A DNA stretch of 6,840 nt from CAZXEJ01 sp964639895 (GCA_964639895.1 CAZXEJ010000062.1:1-6840); one strand, 5' to 3'. Shown: positions 1 through 6,048, counted from the stretch's first letter. Translations and numbers: made by a program. Notes: a model not told the origin generated them from the sequence alone.

Positions 1-14
1 GCGGAAGATTTTTT

Positions 15-410
15 GTGAATTTCGAGCGGTTCGCTGGGGTCCACATGGTGCCGGGCCGTACCCCAATCGACGAGGTGGCCCGGCGCGTGGGGGAGTTGCG
101 GGCCAAGGCCGAGCGCGGCGCCCTTGCGGCGGGCGAGGCCGGGGAGCTCGAGGCACTCGAGCGGTGGGTGGAGGAGTACGAGCGCGACCTTGAGGCGCTG
201 GGCGTCGAGGGCGGCGAGGCGCTCTGGTTCTGGGGGCTGCTCAATCGCGTGGGAGGAGGCGGCGATGTAGGGGGAATTGACGTGGGGGTGCTGTGGGTGC
301 TGTTCGAGCTCTACGACGTGGAGCCGGAGCGTAGGCGCAGGCTGTTCGAGCTGATTTTTCGTATCGCCAGGGTGATGGGCGCGCTCAAAGAAAGGGAGCG
401 TCGCGGGTAG
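15..410 (+). CDS. Small acidic helical protein, possible tail-assembly chaperone (left end may be incomplete)
   Basis: I do not recognise this 131-residue protein by sequence. It is rich in Glu, Arg, Ala and Leu and appears mostly helical: charged helices cover residues 18-65, a Gly-rich turn lies near 78-86, and a hydrophobic then very basic helix runs from 90 to the end (LFELYDVEPERRRR followed by a second amphipathic helix). No signal peptide or clear membrane segment is seen. The GTG at 15 has a weak GGAAG eight to twelve bases upstream, but the frame is open to the window edge, so the gene may start further left; an ATG at 45 is another option with no better ribosome site. Its size and its place upstream of the tape measure gene fit a tail-assembly chaperone, which usually sits there, but this is position-based inference only. 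After its stop, the -1 frame stays open to 484. Third positions are strongly GC, supporting real coding. Confidence 0.6.
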   Translation: MNFERFAGVHMVPGRTPIDEVARRVGELRAKAERGALAAGEAGELEALERWVEEYERDLEALGVEGGEALWFWGLLNRVGGGGDVGGIDVGVLWVLFELYDVEPERRRRLFELIFRIARVMGALKERERRG

Positions 411-480
411 TGGTGCGGAGGGACGGCGGGGGCGCCCGGAGGGCCTGGTATGTGCGCTCGACGGTGGACGGTCCGGCCCC

Positions 481-693
481 TTAGAGGGTGACGCCGTGGG
501 CCTGGTCTCTCCGTTCAAGGATGGCGATGGTTTCAAGAAACGCCTTTATGTATCTCTCGTCCATAGTGGTCGAAGACCTGCCGTCGACGAAGCGGACGGA
601 CAGTTTCTTGGCGTAGTCGTCGTATTCGAAGTCGACGACGTTATCCAGATTGATTCCCATCACGCCGCTTTTGGACCTCAGATAGACGAACAT
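481..693 (-). CDS. 70-residue protein of unknown function, moron-like
   Basis: The ATG at 693 is chosen because an excellent GAGGAGG lies six bases upstream (plus-strand 700-706); a longer reading of the frame reaches 858 but would run through the promoter. The 70-residue product starts MFVYLRSKSGVMGINLDNVV and looks like a small alpha-beta domain: short strands around residues 2-5, 11-22 and 27-33 (KLSVRFVDGR), then one long helix at about 40-58 (ERYIKAFLETIAILERR). There is no signal peptide or membrane segment, so it is probably cytoplasmic. I do not recognise a family and assign no function. It lies head-to-tail with the 209-residue gene on the same strand but has its own extended -10 promoter, and it converges with the plus-strand gene ending at 410. 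A small independently transcribed gene pointing against the phage tail genes is typical of a moron expressed in the lysogen; that reading is inference. Confidence 0.72.
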   Translation of the reverse strand: MFVYLRSKSGVMGINLDNVVDFEYDDYAKKLSVRFVDGRSSTTMDERYIKAFLETIAILERRDQAHGVTL

Positions 694-699
694 GGCTTT

Positions 700-706
700 C
701 CTCCTC
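700..706 (-). promoter_or_regulatory. Ribosome binding site for the 70-residue gene
   Basis: Read on the minus strand this is GAGGAGG, six bases before the ATG at 693. It is close to an ideal Shine-Dalgarno and decides the start of the gene in favour of 693 over the upstream in-frame codons. Confidence 0.8.
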
Positions 707-756
707 GACCCAACGGGGTTTCGCTCGGAAAAAAGGAAAACACACGGGTCCACAGC

Positions 757-765
757 ATTATAGCA
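757..765 (-). promoter_or_regulatory. Extended -10 promoter for the 70-residue gene
   Basis: The minus strand reads TGC TATAAT, a perfect -10 hexamer (757-762) with the TGN extension (763-765). No good TTGACA-like -35 sits 16-18 bases upstream, as is common for extended -10 promoters. Transcription would start near 750 and give a leader of about 57 bases before the ATG at 693. The site lies after the stop of the upstream minus-strand gene (830), so this gene can be transcribed on its own. An A/T-only hexamer is conspicuous in such GC-rich surroundings. Confidence 0.6.
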
Positions 766-829
766 CAAGCGTTCCATCCGGGTGCGGGGGGTTGAGGGCA
801 CGTCTGCCTGGTCGGCTGCGGCGGGCCGC

Positions 830-1459
830 CTATGGGCGTGCGGTCGACGGTCCCACACCCACCCGGTGGGCGAGTTCGTTGAGGAAGAACGAGACCGCCA
901 CCGTCGAGTTGCTCTTGGCGTCTATTGTGAACCCGAGCTCGGCCGATACCATTCCGCCCACCCATCTCTTCGTGAAAGGCAGCACCGTCGCCTCGCCGAG
1001 CAGGTCGTCCAGCATCCTGTCAAGTGTATCGAACGCCTCTTTCGCCTTCCGGTACGCGTTCTTGTACCTTAGCTCGGTCCTTACGGCGAAGAGGCGCAGG
1101 TTGTCGTCGAACATGAGAAAGGTTACGGCGTCCGAGGCGTCGGGCACCGGAAGCTCGCCGCCGAACCGTCTTACGGCGTAGGGGTGGATGCCGGGCGGCG
1201 TGTAGGGACGCCTGCCGCCCTCGAGGGCGAGGCCGAGCCGTGCCGCCCTTGCCCGCACGTCATCGAGGCAACCGCCTAGCTCGAAGCCGAGAGCCATGAA
1301 CCTTCTTTCCGCGGGGAGAGGGGTACAAGTGGTTTGGGGCGTCGGTGAGGTGATGGGTTGCAGGTTGGCGGTGTCCACTTCCGCGCGGCCTGGTGACGGC
1401 TGAAGCGCGACGGAGAGAAGCAGTGCGATCGCCAGCGCTGCAAGTACAGCCTGCTGCAC
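830..1459 (-). CDS. Exported protein of unknown function with signal peptide, moron-like
   Basis: A GTG at 1459 is preferred because AGGAG lies six bases upstream; a TTG at 1474 in the same frame would put that site inside the gene. The 209-residue product has a clear Sec signal: a hydrophobic core at residues 4-19 (AVLAALAIALLLSVAL) and a likely cut after GRA at residue 26. A Pro/Thr-rich linker (30-50) follows, then a folded domain with a motif GFELGGCLDDVRARAARLGL (58-77) and a helix-rich centre (135-155). C45 and C64 could form a disulfide in the periplasm. A strand pair near 168-193 (VSAELGFTI, TVAVSFFL) suggests a beta-containing domain. The layout, with an LG.ct..DV helix first and a '..FDDNLRLFAV' strand later, is reminiscent of small secreted bacterial proteins, but I cannot name a family. 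It runs opposite to the flanking phage genes and has its own promoter, so expression from a prophage is likely. An envelope role in the lysogen is a guess. Confidence 0.75.
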   Translation of the reverse strand: MQQAVLAALAIALLLSVALQPSPGRAEVDTANLQPITSPTPQTTCTPLPAERRFMALGFELGGCLDDVRARAARLGLALEGGRRPYTPPGIHPYAVRRFGGELPVPDASDAVTFLMFDDNLRLFAVRTELRYKNAYRKAKEAFDTLDRMLDDLLGEATVLPFTKRWVGGMVSAELGFTIDAKSNSTVAVSFFLNELAHRVGVGPSTARP

Positions 1460-1465
1460 GTGTGT

Positions 1466-1470
1466 CTCCT
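1466..1470 (-). promoter_or_regulatory. Ribosome binding site for the exported protein gene
   Basis: The minus strand reads AGGAG, with six bases to the GTG at 1459. It decides the start: the upstream in-frame TTG at 1474 has no comparable site and would bury this one in the coding sequence. Confidence 0.65.
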
Positions 1471-1491
1471 GCAAGTGGTATCGAACAGATA

Positions 1492-1497
1492 ATTATA
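1492..1497 (-). promoter_or_regulatory. -10 promoter element for the exported protein gene
   Basis: The minus strand carries TATAAT in a short A/T island (GGGTATAATTATCTG) amid GC-rich DNA. It lies 32 bases upstream of the GTG at 1459, giving a predicted leader of about 26 bases. No convincing -35 is visible at 16-18 bases, so strength or the need for an activator is unknown. Confidence 0.5.
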
Positions 1498-1632
1498 CCC
1501 CGCGGCGCAGGTGCGTGCCGCGATTGGGCGCAGGGAGGCGGCGGGACTAAGCGCAAGGCCGTAGCTTACCTCCGGCGTAGAAAAGCGGCCTTCATACATA
1601 TTCGCACGGCAGCCCTCGGACAGGGGTTTCAC

Positions 1633-1666
1633 CGCCTCGTCTCCGGAGCCGAGCCACGACGAGGCG
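1633..1666. repeat. Inverted repeat, 9-bp perfect arms
   Basis: Arms CGCCTCGTC (1633-1641) and GACGAGGCG (1658-1666) are exact reverse complements around a 16-base spacer. It could form a stable stem in RNA from either strand. No run of T follows on either side, so it does not look like a standard intrinsic terminator. Confidence 0.55.
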
Positions 1667-1740
1667 CTCAGCCCGACTCCCTGACGCGGGTTGCCTGCTT
1701 CCGTACCTCCCCGGTGGGATGGTGGGTGCAGCGCGCGGGA

Positions 1741-1767
1741 TGGGGGGCGCCTAAGTCGCTCCCCCCA
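1741..1767. repeat. G-run/C-run inverted repeat
   Basis: TGGGGGG (1741-1747) pairs exactly with CCCCCCA (1761-1767), and two further CG pairs can form inside with a two-base bulge. The loop is small. There is no T-run after it, so a terminator role is unsupported. Confidence 0.5.
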
Positions 1768-1917
1768 GGGCCTCCCCGCATGGAGCAAGCGCATGGTGGC
1801 GTGCCCTGTCGATGAAGGCTGTGTTCCAGGCTCGTGCCTTCGGGGCTCGCATCGGGCGGGAGGGTGTGCTCCTACTGCGGCGGTCCTCTTTCCGTTGGAT
1901 CCGGTGCACACGCCCCG

Positions 1918-1934
1918 CCGGCGTCCCGCGCCGG
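1918..1934. repeat. Short GC hairpin
   Basis: CCGGCG (1918-1923) and CGCCGG (1929-1934) form a perfect six-pair stem with the five-base loop TCCCG. A weak T-run (GTTTTCC) begins more than ten bases later on the plus strand, too far for a typical intrinsic terminator. Confidence 0.4.
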
Positions 1935-2079
1935 GCCTTCCCATATGTTTTCCGACCTTCCCACACCCCATTTCTTGACATTGTCACTAGCGCTCAGCCG
2001 AGGGGCTTCATTACCATGGTCTCACCCAGCAGCGGCGGCGGTCCTTTCAGCAACGCGCGCCGACGACCGACGGATCACG

Positions 2080-4989
2080 ATGGCCACAGTTTCAGAGCTT
2101 CACATAAGGGTTACGACGGACCTCAAGGGACTGCGTACCCTCTCCGAAGAGGCCGCGCGTACCTCGGACGAGGTCGCTCGAGCATTCGAAGAGACTGGCC
2201 GTGCCGTGAGGGAAGCCTTCCTGCGGCTCGAAGATGGGTTACAGGGGGTGGAGACAAGGGTAGGCGCCGGGGTGGCGGCGGCCCGCGACTTGATCGAGAG
2301 TGTCGATGGGGTACGCGTTGAGGTGGAGCGGGCGGGGACGGGAGTGGCCGCTCTTGGGTCGGGGTTCGAGGAGGTGGGTTCTGCGGGTGCCGCGGCGGCC
2401 GAGGAGATCGGGGCCTCGTTCGCCGAGCTGGTGGACCTCTCGCTGCGCGGAAAGTTCGACGACCTCGAATCGATGTGGACGGCCACGCTGAGCGGGATGA
2501 GCCGGCTGTTTGGCCGATTTGTCGCATCGATCTCTGGACAGGCGATACCTGTGAGGGTGTTGCCGGTGGCTGCGGGGGGTGTGGGAGGCGTCGTGTCGCC
2601 ACTTCCCCCCCTCGGCGGCGGGGGCGGCATACTGTCGCCCGGGTTCCCGTTCTTCGGACCGAGCGGCCTCGAGGGGCTGATCGGGGGCACGGCGGGTACG
2701 GTCGTGGGCCTCGGGGCGCAGGGGCTCTTCCTGGGGGCGCTGCCCGGCTTTTCGATGGGCGGGCTGCCGGGGTCGCTGTTCGGCGGGGTGCTGGGCGCTG
2801 CGGGCAACATCGGCGGGTTCGCCCTCGGCTCGGCGCTCGGGCTGAGCACGCTCGGGGCTTCGCTCGTGGGCGGGGTGCTGGGCATAGTGGGCGGCATCCT
2901 GGGGGGCCTTCTGGGGAGTCTGTTCCAGAAGAAGCCGCAGATAGATATCGAGATACCGGGCGAGTTCGGGGGCAACCAGCGCGAGTGGGAGAAGGCCGTG
3001 GCCGACGGGCTCAAGGTGACGGTTCAGGACTTCATCGACGCCACCACCGACGAGGCCCTGGCCGAGTCGCTCATCTGGATCAAGACGCGCAAGATAGACG
3101 ACGTGAACGAAGACATAAGGAAGCGCGTCCTTGCGGCCATAACGGAGGCCATCAACAAGGTGACGGCCGTCATATTCCGGCTTCCCGAGGAAATGGCCCA
3201 GAGGCTTCTCGATGCGTTCCGCTCGACGGAGCTAAAGCTTGCCGAGACCGAGGACGACTTCCTGCTGGAGTTCGACGAGAAGTCAAAGAGCGTAAAGAAG
3301 CTGTTCGACAAACTAGAGAAGTTTCTGGGCGGTGAGCTCCAGGGACGGTTCCTGTTCGCCGTAAGGGACTTCTTCACCGGGGCGCTCGAGCAGCTGGGCG
3401 TGCTGCCCGAGAAGGCGCAGGACCTCATAGAGGGGAAGTTCCAGGAATTCCTCCAGATAAAGGGGCGCGAGAACCGTGCTGCGGCTGGACAGGAGCTGTT
3501 CAACCTGTTCAACGCGTTCGTAGACGCCTTCAACATCGTAAACGACCGCTTCGGTGACGCCGTGACCGATGCGATCGCGCAGCTGAGGGGCCTTGCCGGT
3601 GAGTTGGGCTTCACGGGGATCCCCACGTTCGAGCAGTTCAAGGCCAGCCTGCAGACGTTGATCCAAGAGGCCGAGCTCGACCCCCAGATCGTGGAGAAGT
3701 ACAAGGCGCTGCGCCAGGCGATCCTCTCGACCATCGACGCCATCACGTCTTCCATCTCGGGATTGGTCTCGAGCATAGGTTCTCTCAATGCGACCATAGT
3801 GAGCCTCGGGGGAGACGCTGTTGATACGACTGGTGCGACGCAGCAGGTAGTGGATACGCTCAGATCGCTCCTCCAATCGGGCGGGCTGTCCATGGGAGAA
3901 CGGGAAGGCCTCCTGGGGCAGCTCGCTTCCTTTGCAAACCAGTTGCTCGCACAGGAGCAGGCCCGTGCCCAGGCCGAGCTCGCCTCGCGCCGGCAGGGGT
4001 TGCAGCAACGCATAGACGCACTCACCCGGGAGAAAGAGCTCATACAAGAGAACTTCCGCGCCCGCATCGAGGCCCTCCAGGAAGAGCTGCGGGCGGCCGA
4101 GGCGTTCAAGTCGCTCTCCGAAAGCATCCGCGGCGACCTCGAGGGGGTGCTCTTCTCGCCGAGCGCCCCGCTTACGGGCGGCGAGCAGATGGGGATGCTG
4201 CAGGCGCTCATCGCAGCTGCCCAGGGCGGTACGACGCCCGAGGCCATAGATCGGCTGCGCGGGCTGCTTACGCGCGGGTTCGAGCTCGCAACGCGCGCCT
4301 TCGGCGTGGGCTCGCCCGAGCAGCAGGCAGTTTTCACACAGGTTACGACACAGCTCCAGGACCTGCAGAGGCTCACCGAGGAGAAGGGCGCCCGGGCCGA
4401 GGAGATCCAGGCGCAGATAGAGGCGCTCAACCGCGAGCAGGCCGAGGCGTTGGCCTCGATCGACGCCACCATCCGCAGCGTACAGAGCCAGATGAGCGAC
4501 CAGGTCGCGCTATCGGCCGACGTGGCCGAGAACCTGCGCGGGCTGTTCGAGTTCATCCGCGACCAGGAGCTTCAGATCCTTCAGGAGCGGCTCAACCAGC
4601 TGGCCGAAGTGACGAACGTCCAAGGCGACGCGCAGCTCGTGGTGTTGCAATCGATAGACCAAACGCTCAAGGACATAGACAAGACCCTGCAGGGGACCGC
4701 GCCCGCAGGCGGGCTGCCCGTCCTGCGGCGGTTCGCCCACGGCGGGGTGATCACCGAGCCGACGCTCGCCGTGGGGTTGCGCTCGGGCAGGCACACGCTC
4801 ATGGGCGAGGCGGGCCCCGAGTACGTGGTGCCGGCCCGAGGCGGGGCGGGCGCCGTTACGGTGACGATAGGGGACATCGTGGTCCAGGGGGCCGCAGACC
4901 CCGAGGCTACGGCGCGCGAGGTGGAAAGGCGCATCCTCGACAGCGTAAGGAGGGGGCGGTTGGCCAGGGAGCTGAGGAGCGTGGCATGA
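2080..4989 (+). CDS. Phage tail tape measure protein
   Basis: This 969-residue protein sets tail length and guides tail-tube assembly; it then occupies the tube lumen and is released on DNA injection. The N-terminus MATVSELHIRVTTDLKGLRT is the usual tape-measure opening, and it is followed by long helices. A Gly-rich, strongly hydrophobic block covers about 161-282 (for example GGVLGIVGGILGGLLGSLF) and could span a membrane. A mixed helical domain runs from about 283 to 600. Coiled coils are visible at about 624-677 and 759-806. The C-terminus has the recurrent tape-measure motif FAHGGVITEPTLAVG...MGEAGPEYVVPARGG (about 886-924). The frame is open upstream to 1834, but the extra 82 residues are unlike a tape measure, so ATG 2080 is chosen; its ribosome site is weak. 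By the usual rule of about 0.15 nm per residue the tail would be near 145 nm, suggesting a long-tailed phage (inference). The stop overlaps the endolysin start (ATGA). Confidence 0.93.
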   Translation: MATVSELHIRVTTDLKGLRTLSEEAARTSDEVARAFEETGRAVREAFLRLEDGLQGVETRVGAGVAAARDLIESVDGVRVEVERAGTGVAALGSGFEEVGSAGAAAAEEIGASFAELVDLSLRGKFDDLESMWTATLSGMSRLFGRFVASISGQAIPVRVLPVAAGGVGGVVSPLPPLGGGGGILSPGFPFFGPSGLEGLIGGTAGTVVGLGAQGLFLGALPGFSMGGLPGSLFGGVLGAAGNIGGFALGSALGLSTLGASLVGGVLGIVGGILGGLLGSLFQKKPQIDIEIPGEFGGNQREWEKAVADGLKVTVQDFIDATTDEALAESLIWIKTRKIDDVNEDIRKRVLAAITEAINKVTAVIFRLPEEMAQRLLDAFRSTELKLAETEDDFLLEFDEKSKSVKKLFDKLEKFLGGELQGRFLFAVRDFFTGALEQLGVLPEKAQDLIEGKFQEFLQIKGRENRAAAGQELFNLFNAFVDAFNIVNDRFGDAVTDAIAQLRGLAGELGFTGIPTFEQFKASLQTLIQEAELDPQIVEKYKALRQAILSTIDAITSSISGLVSSIGSLNATIVSLGGDAVDTTGATQQVVDTLRSLLQSGGLSMGEREGLLGQLASFANQLLAQEQARAQAELASRRQGLQQRIDALTREKELIQENFRARIEALQEELRAAEAFKSLSESIRGDLEGVLFSPSAPLTGGEQMGMLQALIAAAQGGTTPEAIDRLRGLLTRGFELATRAFGVGSPEQQAVFTQVTTQLQDLQRLTEEKGARAEEIQAQIEALNREQAEALASIDATIRSVQSQMSDQVALSADVAENLRGLFEFIRDQELQILQERLNQLAEVTNVQGDAQLVVLQSIDQTLKDIDKTLQGTAPAGGLPVLRRFAHGGVITEPTLAVGLRSGRHTLMGEAGPEYVVPARGGAGAVTVTIGDIVVQGAADPEATAREVERRILDSVRRGRLARELRSVA

Positions 4990-5489
4990 GCAAGAGATGG
5001 ACGCCGAGGTTTCTCAAGGCGGTGGCGTTCGTGCTTGAGCACGAGGGCGGCTACGTAGACGATGCCGATGACGCCGGGGGCGAGACGAAGTACGGCATCA
5101 GCCGGCGGTCGTTCCCGGACGTTGACATAGCGGGGCTTACGCTCGAGGGGGCGGTCGCGATCTACTTCGAGCACTTCTGGCGCCCGGAGTACGACCAAAT
5201 TCGCGACGAGCGGCTGGCCGTGAAGGTGTTCGACGTTGCGGTGAACATGGGCCACGCGCGAGCGCACCGGATATTGCAGTACGCCATCAACGACGGTCGC
5301 GAGCGGGCCGAGAGGATCACCGAGGATGGAGTGATCGGACCGGTGACGCTTGCCGCGATCGAGGCCGAGCACCGCCTGAGCCTGTACCATCGGTTCCTGT
5401 ATTGGTGCGAGGTCCAGTATCGCGAGTTTGGGAACGAGAAATATCTGACCGGCTGGCTCAACCGGCTCTACGACGAGCCGCCGGCGTAG
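4986..5489 (+). CDS. Endolysin: GH108 N-acetylmuramidase with peptidoglycan-binding domain
   Basis: The product hydrolyses the glycan strands of peptidoglycan (N-acetylmuramidase activity known for family GH108, which includes ZliS and TtsA). At 167 residues it has the usual family length. Visible landmarks are the N-terminal helix ending in EHEGGY (19-23), whose Glu20 is the family's catalytic acid; GGETKYGIS (31-39); a YFEHFWRPEYD segment (60-70); the conserved DVAVNMG (83-89); and the C-terminal PG_binding_3-type segment DGVIGPVTLAAI (114-125) with GWLNRL near the end. There is no signal peptide, so export should depend on a holin or similar route. ATG 4986 overlaps the tape measure stop in ATGA and has GAGGAG six bases upstream, implying coupled translation. 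The next gene, a holin-like protein, starts 10 bases after the stop. Direct adjacency to the tape measure gene is unusual. Alternative: a virion-associated muramidase aiding entry, which the tape-measure coupling would also fit. Confidence 0.94.
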   Translation: MSKRWTPRFLKAVAFVLEHEGGYVDDADDAGGETKYGISRRSFPDVDIAGLTLEGAVAIYFEHFWRPEYDQIRDERLAVKVFDVAVNMGHARAHRILQYAINDGRERAERITEDGVIGPVTLAAIEAEHRLSLYHRFLYWCEVQYREFGNEKYLTGWLNRLYDEPPA

Positions 5490-5499
5490 GAGGTGAGCG

Positions 5500-5751
5500 A
5501 TGGATACGCTCGACATCATTCTCATGGTCATATTCGTGGTGGTGCCGATAATGGCGACCCTGTGGAAGGGGTTCGATAAGGTCGCAACGGTGGTAAGCGA
5601 GGCCGCGGACGTCGTGCGTGCGATGATGCGTGCGGCTACGGCCGCAAGCCCCGGCGGCAGCACGATCACCGAGGACGAGAAGGCCGCGATCAGGAAGGAA
5701 ATAGACGACCTGAGACGCGCAATTGACGAGCTCCGAGGAGGTGGCGCATGA
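5500..5751 (+). CDS. Small membrane protein, candidate holin
   Basis: The 83-residue product has one strong membrane segment at residues 5-22 (DIILMVIFVVVPIMATLW) near its N-terminus, a middle helix (24-49), a Pro-Gly break, and a charged C-terminal coiled-coil-like helix (57-79, KAAIRKEIDDLRRAIDEL). One membrane span with a charged soluble tail right after an endolysin gene fits a single-span holin, which would form the inner-membrane lesion that releases the muramidase. I do not recognise a specific holin family, so the call rests on topology and place. A spanin i-protein (Rz-like) also has one N-terminal span and a coiled coil, so that is the main alternative. ATG 5500 follows AGGAGGT (5488-5494), which overlaps the endolysin stop codon. 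Its own stop overlaps the next start in ATGA. Confidence 0.8.
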   Translation: MDTLDIILMVIFVVVPIMATLWKGFDKVATVVSEAADVVRAMMRAATAASPGGSTITEDEKAAIRKEIDDLRRAIDELRGGGA

Positions 5752-6047
5752 GTGCAGCGATGATAATCAGCCTGCTGTCTGAGACGCTGCCGAAAGTGAT
5801 TTCGGCCGTATTGGCCGCCGAGAAGACCTATAAGGGGGCCAAGCAGGGCGTACTCAAGAAACAGGCCGCAATGCAGATAGTGATGAACGGGCTCGAGGCC
5901 GCAAGTGAATATAGCCCGCTCATCGCCAATCACAAGGAATCCATCGAGGCCGCGGTCGAAGAGATGCTCAAGGCCACGGTGAAATTCCTCAACGCCACAG
6001 GCGTATTGGGCCGCGAGTACGAATTCGACCTCAGCGACGCAACGTAG
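5748..6047 (+). CDS. Small phage protein in the lysis cassette, function unknown
   Basis: The 99-residue product has a moderately hydrophobic N-terminal helix (residues 2-24, AAMIISLLSETLPKVISAVLAAE), then a positive segment (TYKGAKQGVLKKQAAM), a second helix (41-50) and a third (64-83) ending in VKFLNATGVLGREYEF. The layout 'helix - Lys-Lys-Gln-Ala - helix - LNATGVL' resembles small proteins often found beside phage holins and lysins, but I cannot name the family and the first helix is weak as a true membrane segment. It may be a holin partner, antiholin or tail-linked helper. The start is well supported: GAGGAGGTG at 5735-5743 lies four bases before the ATG, and the ATGA overlap couples it to the candidate holin. 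The next gene starts one base after its stop. Confidence 0.78.
   Translation: MSAAMIISLLSETLPKVISAVLAAEKTYKGAKQGVLKKQAAMQIVMNGLEAASEYSPLIANHKESIEAAVEEMLKATVKFLNATGVLGREYEFDLSDAT
6035..6047 (+). repeat. 13-base direct repeat, copy 1
   Basis: CGACGCAACGTAG here ends the 99-residue gene, including its stop, and immediately precedes the start at 6049. The identical 13 bases recur at 6313-6325 just before the lipoprotein gene. Both copies are followed within ten bases by ATGAAGA. Confidence 0.6.
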
Positions 6048-6048
6048 A

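Larger units (their letters stand above)
1498..2079. other. About 580 bases without a convincing gene
   Basis: Frames here stay open for long stretches only because the DNA is GC-rich; their translations are Arg/Pro/Gly-rich with no ribosome sites and no family-like segments. The stretch holds three GC-rich inverted repeats (1633-1666, 1741-1767, 1918-1934) and a small palindrome with a TTGACA-like hexamer (1975-1986). I looked for tRNA, 6S, tmRNA, RNase P and SRP RNA signatures on both strands and saw none. The region separates the minus-strand pair from the tape measure gene, so it must contain the tape measure gene's promoter if transcription does not arrive from further left. A small RNA or decayed gene is possible but unproven. 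Confidence 0.55.

Noticed and set aside
411..480. Bidirectional terminator between the converging genes
   Set aside because: The region is GC-rich but I found no compact stem followed by a T-run on either strand.
1570..1680. Possible group II intron domain V or riboswitch on the minus strand (GGTGAAACC with a CTCGG/CCGAG stem)
   Set aside because: Pairing needs bulges and the conserved flanks of domain V, and the cobalamin riboswitch core, are absent; no reverse transcriptase or intron ends are seen.
1393..1815. Plus-strand 140-codon open frame
   Set aside because: No ribosome site, mixed third positions, overlap with the promoter of the exported-protein gene, and no recognisable segment.
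1276..1971. Minus-strand open frame with MYEGRFSTPEV segment across the silent stretch
   Set aside because: It overlaps the start of the exported-protein gene in another frame, has no ribosome site at any Met, and is Arg/Pro/Gly-rich like random GC-rich DNA.
1975..2014. Sigma-70 promoter for the tape measure gene starting with TTGACA
   Set aside because: No -10-like hexamer falls at 16-18 bases; the nearest A/T-rich hexamer is about 28 bases away. Kept only as a possible dyad.
2100..3014. Minus-strand Pro/Ser-rich open frame
   Set aside because: It mirrors the Gly-rich part of the tape measure gene, has no ribosome site and contains no recognisable domain.
3024..4556. Long minus-strand open frame of 510 codons
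   Set aside because: It is Ser-rich (the reverse complement of Gly/Ala/Glu-type codons) and lies fully inside the tape measure gene. No ribosome site or domain is seen.
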